A stretch of 58,025 nucleotides of DNA from Nitrospiraceae bacterium (GTDB lineage: Bacteria > Nitrospirota > Nitrospiria > Nitrospirales > Nitrospiraceae): assembly GCA_919902665.1 (NCBI GenBank), contig CAKKRK010000084.1:1-58025 (forward strand), written 5' to 3'. Positions within the stretch are counted from its first letter, which is position 1; the number at the start of each line of letters is the position of its first letter. The position numbers and the translations under genes are program-made. Shown here piece by piece: positions 18,342 through 27,904 of the stretch. The notes beneath the pieces were generated by a model. It did not search any database. It saw only the letters and a list, made by a program, of their open reading frames with translations, and had not been told where the DNA came from.

Positions 18342-19591
18342 AAACCGGCTACAAACAGACCGAGGTCGGCGTCATCCCGGAGGAGTGGGAAGTCACTCCG
18401 TTCGTCTCACTTGGGAGCGTTATTGACGGCGATAGAGGAACGAACTATCCGGCCAGTAAAGACTTTAGCATCGACGGTCACTGTCTTTTCTTAGACGCGG
18501 GCAACGTAACGAAAGCTGGATTTAGATTCGGCGACTGCGCGTTTATCAGCCGTGAAAAGGATGAGCGACTTAGCAAGGGAAAGCTTAAACGGGATGACAT
18601 CGTTCTCACCACGCGAGGCACTGTTGGCAACTTCGCCCATTTCGACTCCACAGTCTCGTTTGAGCATATCCGCATCAACTCCGGCATGGTGATTCTACGG
18701 AACGAGTCTGCCGTTCTCGATACTGCGTTCTTGTATGCCTTGCTTCAGTCGAATTTTGTGGAGAAGCAAATCGAGCGACTTACCTTCGGGAGCGCTCAAC
18801 CGCAGTTGACGGTTAAAGGCATCAATGAATTTTGGATTGTTGCGCCACCCCTCCCCGAACAACGCGCCATCGCGACGGCGTTGAGCGATGTGGATGGACT
18901 GCTGGGCGGGCTGGACCGGCTAATCGCCAAGAAGCGCGACCTCAAACAGGCCGCCATGCAGCAACTCCTCACCGGCCAAACCCGCCTCCCCGGCTTCCAC
19001 GGCGTGTGGGAGGTGAAGCGGTTGGGGGATGTCGCCACTTTCTACAAAGGCAAAGGGCTACCCAAAAGTGCGCTCAGCGAATCAGGGGCAGAGCCATGCA
19101 TTCACTACGGCGAGCTGTTCACCCGCTACCCAGAAACCATCGGGGAAATTTTCAGCCTCACTGATGATTCATCAGGCGTGTTTCGTTCGATCGCAAACGA
19201 CGTGCTGATGCCCACGTCTGACGTAACACCCAGAGGGCTAGCCAAAGCGAGTTGCGTCAGGGTCGATGGTGTAATCCTCGGCGGAGACATTCTCGTAATC
19301 CGGTCAGACACGAGTCTAATCCACGGCTCTTTCTTGAGTTTCCTCATTCGCTATGAGGAAACACAGGTCCTTCAACTCGTGACAGGCAGCACCGTCTACC
19401 ACCTCTACGGGAGTGACATGAAAAATTTCACCTTCTCCATGCCGTCCCTCCCCGAACAAACCGCCATCGCCGAGGTGCTGACGGAGATGGACGCGGAGCT
19501 GGCGGTGTTGGAGCATCGGCGGGAGAAGACCCGCGCCCTCAAGCAGGCCATGATGCAGGAACTCCTCACCGGAAGGACCAGGCTCGTATGA
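18338..19591 (+). CDS. hsdS: Type I restriction-modification specificity subunit
   Basis: HsdS recognises the bipartite DNA target for methylation and cleavage. The start is the GTG at 18338 (KTGYKQTEVGVIPEEWEV), whose GTGA overlaps the hsdM stop; this opening is typical of HsdS. The 417 residues have two target-recognition domains (about 5-150 and 215-350). Each is followed by a conserved helical spacer: PPLPEQRAIATALSDVDGLL and, in repeat form, PSLPEQTAIAEVLTEMDAEL. Each spacer then gives a QAAMQQLLTGQTRLP/QAMMQELLTGRTRLV element. The two different recognition domains mean an asymmetric target. It overlaps the following DUF262 gene by 4 bp. Confidence 0.95.
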   Translation: MKTGYKQTEVGVIPEEWEVTPFVSLGSVIDGDRGTNYPASKDFSIDGHCLFLDAGNVTKAGFRFGDCAFISREKDERLSKGKLKRDDIVLTTRGTVGNFAHFDSTVSFEHIRINSGMVILRNESAVLDTAFLYALLQSNFVEKQIERLTFGSAQPQLTVKGINEFWIVAPPLPEQRAIATALSDVDGLLGGLDRLIAKKRDLKQAAMQQLLTGQTRLPGFHGVWEVKRLGDVATFYKGKGLPKSALSESGAEPCIHYGELFTRYPETIGEIFSLTDDSSGVFRSIANDVLMPTSDVTPRGLAKASCVRVDGVILGGDILVIRSDTSLIHGSFLSFLIRYEETQVLQLVTGSTVYHLYGSDMKNFTFSMPSLPEQTAIAEVLTEMDAELAVLEHRREKTRALKQAMMQELLTGRTRLV

Positions 19592-21459
19592 GCACAATTA
19601 CCCCTCACTACCGCAGCGTGCAGCAACTACTGCAAACCCAATCCTTCTCGATTGACGAATACCAGCGCGAGTACAAATGGGAGAAAGAGCACATCGACGA
19701 GCTGCTCTCGGATTTGCAGGGCAAATTCTTAAGTTGCTACAAGGTCGGCGACGATACCAAGAAGGTGAGTGGCTACGAGGAATATTTTCTTGGCTCGATC
19801 ATCGTCAGCAAGCGGAACGGCAAGAGCTACTTGATCGACGGGCAGCAGCGTGTCACGTCGCTGACCCTGTTGCTGATCTGCCTCTACCGGGCAGCAAAGG
19901 CGAAAAACTTGCAGGTCATCCAAACCCTCGCGCCGCTCATCTTCAGTGACAATCTCGGCGAACCACGATTTAACCTCGATATCCCGGAGCGGTTGCCGGT
20001 GATCGAGGCACTGTTCAAGGGTGAGCCTTTTAGTCCCGACGGCAAAGATGAGTCCATCCAAACGATGTTTGCCCGCTATGGTGACATTGAGCAGAACGAC
20101 CTCGTGGTGGACTTGGGTGATGCCCTGCCGCATTTCGCCTATTGGCTGCTGACAAAAGTCGGCTTGATCGAGATTGCGACGGACAACGACAACTACGCTT
20201 ACGCGATTTTCGAGACAATGAATGACCGCGGTAAGCCGCTCAGTCCGGTGGACATGCTCAAAGCCTATCTGCTGGCACCGATTGAAGACGCTGAGAAGCG
20301 ACGCAGTGCCAACCAAGAGTGGAAGAAAGAGGTGTTGGACCTCATTTCGTGGGGAGGAACGCACGAACCGGAGCGCGATGCCAATTGCATCAAGGCGTGG
20401 CTTCGAGCCCAGTTCGCCGAAACCATCCGTGACCGAAAAGCCGGCGCTACGGACAAGGACTGGGAGATCATTGGCACCGTGTTCCATCGTTGGGTCAGAG
20501 ATAACAGCGTCCGGCTCAAGCTGGGTGCAGAGGCCGAAAACCTCGCGATGATCACGGTCAGTTTTCCGTTTTTCGCGAAGGCATATCGAAGGATTCAGGA
20601 GGCAAGCCGAACCTATACCAAAGGACTTCAGGCGGTCTTTTACAACGCTCACAACGACTTTACCTGGCAGAATACCGTGTTGCTGGCCCCGCTCGTGGTG
20701 TCCGACGATGACGAGACGGTGCGCCGCAAGATCGCGGTGACAGCCACCTACCTGGACATCTGGCTCATGCGTCGTGTGGTTAACTACATCCGTGTCGGTT
20801 ATTCGAGCACTTCGTATGCAATGTGGCTGCTGTGCCGGGACATTCGACGCAAACCGCTTGCCGAATTAGTGGATGTGCTGAGCAGAAAGCTGGCAGAGGA
20901 CGATGTGACCTTCAAAGGCAGTCCATCTAAAGGTCGGAGTGGAGTGGGAGAGCTCGGGTTGAATCAGTTTAGCCGTCGATATGTTTTCCATCTGCTCGCC
21001 CGACTGACGGCGTTCACGGAGGCCGGATCGGGCCGCGCGGACTCCTTTGACAAGTATGTAGATCGCACGGCGCAGAATCCCTTCGATATCGAACACATCT
21101 GGGCAAACGATTATGCGAGCCACCGAAGTTTGTTTACCTCAGAACAAGAGTTCCAAGACTGGCGCAACCATGTCGCCTCGCTCCTGCTTCTTCCGGCTGA
21201 TGTGAACCGCAGCCTGCAAGACAAGAATTACCTTGATAAGGCCCCGCACTACGCCAAGCAGAACTTCTACGCGGCAAGCCTGGTCGCCAGCGTGTACCAG
21301 CATCAACCGCAATTCGAGCAATTCAGGACTGCCAGAAACCTGCCCTTTCAATCGTTTGCCAGTTTTGGAAAACCAGAGCAGCTGAAGCGACGGAATTTGG
21401 TAGCAGCGCTTGTGGATGTCGTTTGGTCGGCGGATCGGCTCAAGGAGGTGGCGCAATGA
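19588..21459 (+). CDS. DUF262/DUF1524 protein (GmrSD-like) inside the hsd operon
   Basis: The 623-residue protein begins with a DUF262 (ParB-like) domain holding the invariant DGQQR motif at residues 84-88, preceded by SFSIDEYQREYKW and followed by VTSLTLLLI. Its C-terminal part carries a DUF1524 HNH-like nuclease motif, DIEHIWANDY, with His near residue 503. In Type IV enzymes such as GmrSD and BrxU this pair couples NTP-dependent recognition of modified DNA to cleavage. Here the ATG overlaps the hsdS stop codon by 4 bp and hsdR follows 42 bp later, so it is an integral part of the Type I operon. Whether it acts as an independent restriction enzyme, an accessory subunit or a guard of the R-M system is not known. 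Confidence 0.85.
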   Translation: MSTITPHYRSVQQLLQTQSFSIDEYQREYKWEKEHIDELLSDLQGKFLSCYKVGDDTKKVSGYEEYFLGSIIVSKRNGKSYLIDGQQRVTSLTLLLICLYRAAKAKNLQVIQTLAPLIFSDNLGEPRFNLDIPERLPVIEALFKGEPFSPDGKDESIQTMFARYGDIEQNDLVVDLGDALPHFAYWLLTKVGLIEIATDNDNYAYAIFETMNDRGKPLSPVDMLKAYLLAPIEDAEKRRSANQEWKKEVLDLISWGGTHEPERDANCIKAWLRAQFAETIRDRKAGATDKDWEIIGTVFHRWVRDNSVRLKLGAEAENLAMITVSFPFFAKAYRRIQEASRTYTKGLQAVFYNAHNDFTWQNTVLLAPLVVSDDDETVRRKIAVTATYLDIWLMRRVVNYIRVGYSSTSYAMWLLCRDIRRKPLAELVDVLSRKLAEDDVTFKGSPSKGRSGVGELGLNQFSRRYVFHLLARLTAFTEAGSGRADSFDKYVDRTAQNPFDIEHIWANDYASHRSLFTSEQEFQDWRNHVASLLLLPADVNRSLQDKNYLDKAPHYAKQNFYAASLVASVYQHQPQFEQFRTARNLPFQSFASFGKPEQLKRRNLVAALVDVVWSADRLKEVAQ

Positions 21460-21501
21460 ATGGCGGCTTCATAGCAATACCAATGGTACCGAAAGCAACC
21501 C

Positions 21502-24500
21502 ATGCTTGAGCAACCCCGCTCTGAACGCAAGACGCAGAACCGCGTCATCGCCCTGTTCACGGACCCAGCCAGGCCCGATTGCCTCGGCTACGACTACCTT
21601 GGCGAGTGGACTAAGCGGGAGAACAACCGTTGCATCGAGGCGGACCTGCTCCGCGCCAACCTGAAGGCACGCGGTTATTCGGAAGCACACATTTCCGCCG
21701 CCCTGCAGAAGCTGATGGCTGCCGCGGACGCCACCGGCATCACCCTCTATCAGGCCAACCTGCGCACTTACCAACTGCTGCGCTACGGCGTGTCGGTGCA
21801 GATCGCCGCCGGACGGCCGCACGACACAGTGCATCTGGTGGATTGGGAGCACCCGGAGCAGAACGATTTCGCCCTCGCCGAGGAAGTGACCTTGCGCGGG
21901 GGGTACGAGCGTCGCCCCGACCTCGTGCTTTACCTGAACGGCATCGCCGTCGCTGTGATCGAGCTGAAGCGGAGTTCGGTCGAGATCGCGGATGGCGTGC
22001 GCCAGCTCAGAACCAACCAGGAAGAAATCTTCAACAAGGGCTTCTTCCCAACGGTGCAACTGCTGTTCGCGGGGAACGATTCGCAGGGGCTGCGCTATGG
22101 CACGGTGACTACACGGGAGGAGTTCTTCGTCGAATGGAAATCGGCGAGTCCCGTCTCGCTGATACCGGGCACTCTACTGGACCGGCCACTGGCCGAAATG
22201 TGTGAAAAGTCCCGCCTGCTCGACTTAATCCGCAACTTCATCATCTTCGATGGGGGCATCAAGAAAGTGCCGCGCCCGCATCAGTTCGCGGGCGTGAAGG
22301 CGGCACAGGAACGCATCCGCACACGCGAGGGCGGCGTCATCTGGCACACGCAGGGGAGCGGCAAAAGCATCCTCATGGTGCTGCTGGCCAAGTGGCTGCT
22401 AGAGCACGATCCCGAAGCCCGCATCCTCATCGTCACCGACCGCGACGAACTGGACAAACAGATCGAGGGCGTGATGAAGAACGCCGGGGTCATCGGCGAA
22501 GACTCGCCATCGCCCCGCATCCTGAACCGGGCTGAGTTCGTGGCCAAGCTGGGCGCCCCCTCGCCCCGGCTGCTGTGCGCACTGATCCACAAGTTCGATC
22601 CCGCCGACCTCGAAGGCCCGCCGCCACACGTTCATGGCCGGTTCTACGTCTTCGTGGATGAATGCCACCGCACCCAGGGCGGCGACATGAACCGCCAGAT
22701 GAAACGTTGGCTGGAGCATGCCATCTTTATCGGTTTCACCGGCACGCCGCTGCTGAAAAAGGATGCCGATAAGCTGAGAACCCGCGACATCTTCGGCACC
22801 TACATCCATACCTACAAGTTTCACGAAGGTGTGGCGGATGGGGTCATCCTCGATTTGAAATACGAGGCCCGCGATGTGCCGCAACGCATCACCTCGCCCA
22901 AGGCCATCGAGGCGTATTTCGCGCAAAAGACGAAGACGCTGAACAATTTTCAGAAGGCCATTATCCGCAAGCGATGGGCGACGATGGAGGAGCTGATGAG
23001 CGCCGAGGAGCGCAAGGCCCGCATCGCCGCCAGCATCATCCACGATTTCGACACCAAGCCGCGCCTGAACAACGACCGAGGCACGGCCATTCTCGTGGCC
23101 GCGAGCATCTATGACGCCTGCCACTACTACCGCATCTTCCAAAGCAAGCCGTTCGGCCAATACTGCGGCATTATCACGTCCTTCGAGCCGACCGCGACGG
23201 CGATTTCGAAGGAGCCTGCGAACAGCGACGAACGCTACAAGTTCGACACCTATACGAAGCACGTCCTCAAGAGCGGGCAGACGACGAAAGCCTACGAGGA
23301 CGAAGCCAAGCGCCGCTTCATCAAAGAGCCTGCAAACATGAAGCTACTGATTGTTGTGAGCAAACTCCTGACCGGTTTCGACGCACCGAGTTGCACCTAT
23401 ATCTACCTCGATAACGAACTGCACGACCACAATCTCTTCCAGGCCATCTGCCGCACCAATCGCCTGGACGGTGATGACAAGGACTACGGTTATATCGTGG
23501 ACTTCAAGGAGCTGTTGGAAGATGTGGAGGAGGCCATCGCGGTCTATAGCTCCGATGAGCTGGACATTGATCAGGGCAACGGCGGCACCAACAACGTCGA
23601 GCTGAAGGACTGGCTCAAAGAAGGAAAGAAGCAGCTTGATGCCGCCCGCGAGGCGCTTCGCTACCTCTGCGAGCCGGTACCGCTCCCGCGTGAAGTGGAG
23701 CAGTTCCTCCGTTACTTTTGCGGTGACGCGGCCAACCCTCAAGCATTGGCGGACACGGAGCCGCTGCGCATTGCCTTCTACAAATCCGTCGCCACGTTCG
23801 TGCGCGCCTACGCCGACATCGCGCAAGACCTCACCGAGGCCGGTTACTCGGATACCGAGGCCGGAGCGTTACAGAAGGAAGTCGAGTTCTACGGCGACAC
23901 CCGCAGCGCCATCAAAAAGCACTCAGGCGAGGAGTTGGACATCAAGCCCTACGAGGCAGACATGCGGAACCTGCTCAATACCTACGTCCAAGCCGACCCG
24001 GCGGCAAATATGGGCAACCTCAATTCGCTGTCGCTCACGGAGCTGATCGTCGAGACCGGCATCCACGACGCCATTGCCCGCAAGCTGAACGAGAAGGGCA
24101 AGCTCTCGAATAATGCCATCGCCGAGGGCATCATCAACAACGTTCGCAAGACCATCATCCGTGACCAGCTCACCGACCCGAGGTTTTACGCCGAAATGTC
24201 GAAGCTCCTGGGTGATCTGATCAAGCAGAGTCGTGCAGATGCGGCAGCTTACGAGGAGTTCCTTCGGAAAGCGGAAGCACTGGCCAAGCGGCTGGTGGCG
24301 AAGCAACCGGAGGAGGACGTTCCTGCGATGCTTCACGGCAACCGGGAGGCTATCGTCATCTTTCGCAACCTTCCTCAGATCCTCGCGGGTGGCCACGGCG
24401 CTGCCGATGTCGCCGCTGAATCTCAAGCCGAATACGGGAGCAAGCTGGCAAGGCTGGCGCTGGAGATTGATCGTGTCATCCGGGAGCAGGCGCCAGCGGG

Positions 24501-24624
24501 GTGGAAGGGCGACCATGCACGTGAGGCGCAGGTGCTCAATGCGCTGTTCCCGTTACTCGACCGCAATCGTGAGGCAACGAGGGCTCTCTTTGAACTGGTC
24601 AAGAACCAACCGGGGTACGGATGA
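21502..24624 (+). CDS. hsdR: Type I restriction endonuclease subunit
   Basis: HsdR gives ATP-dependent DNA translocation and cleavage. The 1040 residues show an N-terminal PD-(D/E)xK nuclease (D140, E154, K156 in [10 protein letters not shown]...VIELKRS). The SF2 motor follows, with Walker A GSGKS (285-289), motif II DECH (387-390) and motif III TGTP (413-416); further motor motifs include [16 protein letters not shown]. The C-terminal 250 residues are a helical region for assembly with HsdM. The ATG at 21502 is used; the 42-bp gap from the DUF262 gene lacks an obvious ribosome site. It overlaps the YgjP-like gene by 4 bp. Confidence 0.95.
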   Translation: MLEQPRSERKTQNRVIALFTDPARPDCLGYDYLGEWTKRENNRCIEADLLRANLKARGYSEAHISAALQKLMAAADATGITLYQANLRTYQLLRYGVSVQIAAGRPHDTVHLVDWEHPEQNDFALAEEVTLRGGYERRPDLVLYLNGIAVAVIELKRSSVEIADGVRQLRTNQEEIFNKGFFPTVQLLFAGNDSQGLRYGTVTTREEFFVEWKSASPVSLIPGTLLDRPLAEMCEKSRLLDLIRNFIIFDGGIKKVPRPHQFAGVKAAQERIRTREGGVIWHTQGSGKSILMVLLAKWLLEHDPEARILIVTDRDELDKQIEGVMKNAGVIGEDSPSPRILNRAEFVAKLGAPSPRLLCALIHKFDPADLEGPPPHVHGRFYVFVDECHRTQGGDMNRQMKRWLEHAIFIGFTGTPLLKKDADKLRTRDIFGTYIHTYKFHEGVADGVILDLKYEARDVPQRITSPKAIEAYFAQKTKTLNNFQKAIIRKRWATMEELMSAEERKARIAASIIHDFDTKPRLNNDRGTAILVAASIYDACHYYRIFQSKPFGQYCGIITSFEPTATAISKEPANSDERYKFDTYTKHVLKSGQTTKAYEDEAKRRFIKEPANMKLLIVVSKLLTGFDAPSCTYIYLDNELHDHNLFQAICRTNRLDGDDKDYGYIVDFKELLEDVEEAIAVYSSDELDIDQGNGGTNNVELKDWLKEGKKQLDAAREALRYLCEPVPLPREVEQFLRYFCGDAANPQALADTEPLRIAFYKSVATFVRAYADIAQDLTEAGYSDTEAGALQKEVEFYGDTRSAIKKHSGEELDIKPYEADMRNLLNTYVQADPAANMGNLNSLSLTELIVETGIHDAIARKLNEKGKLSNNAIAEGIINNVRKTIIRDQLTDPRFYAEMSKLLGDLIKQSRADAAAYEEFLRKAEALAKRLVAKQPEEDVPAMLHGNREAIVIFRNLPQILAGGHGAADVAAESQAEYGSKLARLALEIDRVIREQAPAGWKGDHAREAQVLNALFPLLDRNREATRALFELVKNQPGYG

Positions 24625-25337
24625 GCGAGACCCTGCAACTTGGCGACCTTTCCGTTGAGCTGACTCGCAAGGCGGTCAAGCATGTGCATTTGTCTGTGCA
24701 TCCTCCAGAAGGCCGCGTGAGCCTGGTTGCCCCCACCGGAACCAGGATGGAAGTTGCGCGTGCCTATGCCATCTCGAAGCTAGTGTGGATTCGGACACAG
24801 CGGGCAAAATTTGCTGAACAAGCTCGGGAGAGCCCCCGCCGGTTCATCACACGAGAGACTCACTACCTATGGGGACGGCGCTATCTGTTATCGGTGGAGC
24901 ACCAAGATGCGAAGCCCAGCGTCAGGCTAGGTCATCGACGGATCACCCTCGTTGTGCGACCCGGCAGCACAAAGGCGGTCCGCGCAAGGGTCATGCACGA
25001 GTGGCATAAGTCCCTGCTTCATCGGACAGTGCCTCCGCTAATCCGGAAGTGGGAGAGGAAACTGAGGGTGGAGGTCGCTGGATATTTCCTCCAGCGTATG
25101 AAGACGAAGTGGGGGGGCTGCAACCACAGGGCACGTCACATCCGGCTGAACACGGAACTCGTGAAAAAGCCGAAGGACCTGCTTGAATATGTGATCGTTC
25201 ACGAGATGATTCATCTGATCGAACCTAGACACAGCGAACGTTTCATGTCGCTACTGGCTACGCACTATCCAACTTGGCGCGAAGCGCGGGCGGAGCTGAA
25301 TGAACTGCCACTCGGAGCGTGGGGAAATAGACGGTGA
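24621..25337 (+). CDS. YgjP-like (DUF45) metal-dependent hydrolase
   Basis: The 238-residue protein is a DUF45/YgjP-like zinc protein with the metallopeptidase signature HEMIH at 194-198 and a third metal ligand at H204 (EPRHSERF). It also has the family motif [20 protein letters not shown] (162-181). The ATG overlaps the hsdR stop codon (ATGA), so translation is coupled. DUF45 genes are known to sit behind hsdR in many Type I loci. A protease or nucleotide-hydrolase activity has been proposed for the family; the substrate here is unknown. Confidence 0.88.
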   Translation: MSETLQLGDLSVELTRKAVKHVHLSVHPPEGRVSLVAPTGTRMEVARAYAISKLVWIRTQRAKFAEQARESPRRFITRETHYLWGRRYLLSVEHQDAKPSVRLGHRRITLVVRPGSTKAVRARVMHEWHKSLLHRTVPPLIRKWERKLRVEVAGYFLQRMKTKWGGCNHRARHIRLNTELVKKPKDLLEYVIVHEMIHLIEPRHSERFMSLLATHYPTWREARAELNELPLGAWGNRR

Positions 25338-25461
25338 AGCTTGGCTAAGGGAACAGGTGAGAAGCGGCGAAGCTAGCCGAGATCCACCTCAGGCGCATTG
25401 TAGTGGCGGTATAACGTCCGCACCCACCTTGGCCATGAAGGAAAACAGCAGGTCATAGCTA

Positions 25462-26058
25462 TCATTGGTGCGAATTTCCAAACGAAGCCAACTGTTCATG
25501 GTCACTGTGCAGGCCTACGTCCACAGTAGCAGGGACCGGCAGCTTTTCACCTTTGCGGCCACGCTGCAATCGCTCAAGCTCATGCAAAGCCCGGTACAAT
25601 TTGTTTTCTATCGCAGTTTCATACCGTTGAAATTTTCCAGTTAGAGAATCGAGCGCAGTTGGTTTGAGTGGAGCGGGGATTCCCGGGTCAATCACCACCA
25701 GCTTCCCTGCAAACTCCTCCAGATCGACCTCAAATCCACCTTCTTTCTTTGAGATGGGTGGGTGAAGTTCGCCGGTAATGAACCGCGCTTCTAGACCATG
25801 CGCTCGCTTCAGTCGAACGAGGCACAAGCAGATATGTTCCGATAATGCCGTTTCGATTGGCCCAACAGGCTTTAACGACTCTTTTACCGAACTCAGGATG
25901 GAAGGGTAATCAAGCTCGTCGAGTTCGGTGACGCCTTGTGATAGCAGACCATGCTTGACCGCATTGTACCGGGTTGAAACGGTATTGACCGGGCCAGTCG
26001 ATGCCTTAGCATTGACCTGGTTTGCCTCTAGTTTCGCCTTTGATAGGTGAGTGCCCAT
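25462..26058 (-). CDS. hypothetical protein with NAxxSTGP...NAxKHGLLS motif
   Basis: The 198-residue protein begins with the conserved pattern NAKASTGPVNTVSTRYNAVK followed by HGLLSQ. This pattern is found at the N terminus of a widespread family of uncharacterised bacterial proteins often near mobile DNA. The rest is helical, with a C-terminal charged helix (YETAIENKLYRALHELERLQ). There are no catalytic motifs or membrane segments. The start at ATG 26058 is supported by continuity of the motif. It lies convergent to the YgjP gene as element cargo. Confidence 0.6.
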   Translation of the reverse strand: MGTHLSKAKLEANQVNAKASTGPVNTVSTRYNAVKHGLLSQGVTELDELDYPSILSSVKESLKPVGPIETALSEHICLCLVRLKRAHGLEARFITGELHPPISKKEGGFEVDLEEFAGKLVVIDPGIPAPLKPTALDSLTGKFQRYETAIENKLYRALHELERLQRGRKGEKLPVPATVDVGLHSDHEQLASFGNSHQ

Positions 26059-26133
26059 GAGTGAGAATCGTCCTCCGAATTTCTATGGCATTGTCTCTGT
26101 CTTGACTCGCAGGAGAAGCCTGGCCTCATCTCA

Positions 26134-27738
26134 TCATCGAGTTGAGCCACCTACCTTCGAGGACTGTGCCCGCCGACGCTGCTCGCATTTCTCCGTGACG
26201 ATCCCCAGCCCATCGGCAGAACAACGTGTGCCGTCCGGGTCATTGCCCGAAACGGCGGAGGGGAGCGTGTTGCGGCGTTTCGTACTGAGTTTCCCTGTGG
26301 CAGGATCGCGATAGCGCACAGTTTGATCTGCCGAAGCGGCCGCCTGAGGTGGCCGAGCAGCTTGAGGCAGTTTAGCTGTTGGCGGAGGACTGGAGGTTGA
26401 GAAATCACCACTCGAACGAAACGGATTGGCAGAGTCGACCGCTGGCGTGAACGCTGACTCCTCGCGTATCACTTCTTCACGCTTCGGTAAAGGCGTTGAG
26501 GACCGGAAGGGGTTCCCGTTGTCTGATACCGAGGCGGCAGGCTTCTGGGGTGTCCCTTTGAATGGGTTGGCAATCGGCTGGTCTGCATGCTTGCGCTTGG
26601 AATAGTTGAATGAGCCGATGTCGGCCTCCAAGTGTTCGAGTTCCCCCATGATGGTCTTGAAGTGATGCTCGATCTGATCGAACGCCGTGCTGCTGATGGC
26701 CTTCGTGAAGGGGTTGGTGTCATGTGCGAGTTCGTTGATCTTCTGAATACCGCGGAAGATTGTGTGGACCCGAGGATCGTCACGCTGATAGCCACGATCC
26801 GCCCGCACCATGTCGATCGCGTCAGCCGTGACCTGGTCGGAGAAGCTTTGGAGTGGGGAGGTGATCCACTTGGACGCCGTCTCAGCCCGTTCCGCGAGCC
26901 TATCGGCGGCGATGACGAAATCCGCCAGCTTGTAGAAGCCGTCGCCCCTCGCCATGCCGTGGACGACCTGCATGAAGCTTGAGAGGTCCGAAGCCGTCTC
27001 AGGCAAGGTGTTTCGAACCCGGTCCTGCCAGGTAGCCTTGAGCTGACCGGCGGTGTGCGTGACGGCGCGGACATGTGCTTGCCGCAAGGCCTCGGCCTGC
27101 CGACGAGACTGCTCGACGCGTGCCTGTCGATCTCGCTCGTCTTGTCGTTCTCGCTCGGCTCGTTCGTCCGCATCACGACGCTCGCGGTCAGCCTTCTCCT
27201 CGGCGATGTGGCGATCGCGCTCTTCCTGGTTCTTCCGTTCGGTGTTCCGCCGGTCTCTCTCCCGCTCCTGGTCCTGCCGCTCGTGGTCGCGGCGATCCTG
27301 CTCCGCCTCCGCGGCGTCTCGTCGATCCCGTTCGTCCCTGCGTCGTTGCTCCGTCAGGTAGTCATTGAGCCGCCGACGGCAGTTGCCGACCTCCTGCTGC
27401 GCATACTTTCCCGCTTGATCCCTTGCCGTATGGAGCGCCTGGCAGCTCGATTTGGAGCAGGTCCCGCCGTCGTCGCCATGTTCCTCGTCCGGGGCATCCC
27501 GCAGGCATTGTTCATGCTGAGCGCTGAGTTCACGCTGAATGTCGGCGAACTCTTGCTGCAGGTCGTCACAGGCCTCAGGTGAGGTCGGGAAGAGCGGCGC
27601 ACTGAGGGTGATGTAGCGAGTCGAAGGGCTGGGCGCGAGATAGAACCCGGCAGCCCAGCTTGCGGTAGCGTCAAGCCACCCGAAGAGAGTGAGTGTCAGC
27701 GAGACGGTAACACGGAGCATCGCGGAAGAATACTGCAT
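26134..27738 (-). CDS. exported protein with long charged helix and repeated NPF motifs
   Basis: The 534-residue protein has an N-terminal signal peptide (VTVSLTLTLFGWLDATASWA, cleavage near residue 29); ATG 27738 and ATG 27720 are both possible starts. Five cysteines (57, 78, 94, 99, 120) follow. Residues 128-215 are almost pure R/D/E/Q (QRRRDERDRRDAAEAEQDRR and similar), a long single helix or coiled coil. A helical domain occupies 225-370. The C-terminal tail is low-complexity and Pro/Ser-rich, with NPF at 342, 391, 409 and 438, the last three as NPF[KR][GS]. No known enzyme domain is visible. It is a cargo gene of the element, divergent from the TPR gene at 27905. Confidence 0.6.
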   Translation of the reverse strand: MQYSSAMLRVTVSLTLTLFGWLDATASWAAGFYLAPSPSTRYITLSAPLFPTSPEACDDLQQEFADIQRELSAQHEQCLRDAPDEEHGDDGGTCSKSSCQALHTARDQAGKYAQQEVGNCRRRLNDYLTEQRRRDERDRRDAAEAEQDRRDHERQDQERERDRRNTERKNQEERDRHIAEEKADRERRDADERAERERQDERDRQARVEQSRRQAEALRQAHVRAVTHTAGQLKATWQDRVRNTLPETASDLSSFMQVVHGMARGDGFYKLADFVIAADRLAERAETASKWITSPLQSFSDQVTADAIDMVRADRGYQRDDPRVHTIFRGIQKINELAHDTNPFTKAISSTAFDQIEHHFKTIMGELEHLEADIGSFNYSKRKHADQPIANPFKGTPQKPAASVSDNGNPFRSSTPLPKREEVIREESAFTPAVDSANPFRSSGDFSTSSPPPTAKLPQAARPPQAAASADQTVRYRDPATGKLSTKRRNTLPSAVSGNDPDGTRCSADGLGIVTEKCEQRRRAQSSKVGGSTR

Positions 27739-27857
27739 CGGACCCCGTATATCCTACATATCCCGCCCAGGGTGACGGCCAACTCGGCCTTATTTAGCAT
27801 CATGACGTGGCGGGTTGTAAAGGCGGAAGCAGCGTGGCGGCAAAGGTCCAGCTTTTG

Positions 27858-27863
27858 TATAAT
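27858..27863 (+). promoter_or_regulatory. possible -10 box for the TPR gene
   Basis: TATAAT, a perfect consensus -10, lies about 40 bp before ATG 27905. The -35 position (27835-27840, TGGCGG) is poor. It may be a regulated promoter or chance. Confidence 0.35.
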
Positions 27864-27904
27864 GCGCACCGCATCGGGACTCTGATACTTGGAAAGGAAT
27901 GGGT

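Noticed and set aside
27053-27582. Plus-strand frames opposite the charged-helix gene, one looking like a membrane protein
   Set aside because: They are the complement of R/D/E-rich codons, which gives Ser/Arg- or Leu/Val-rich nonsense.
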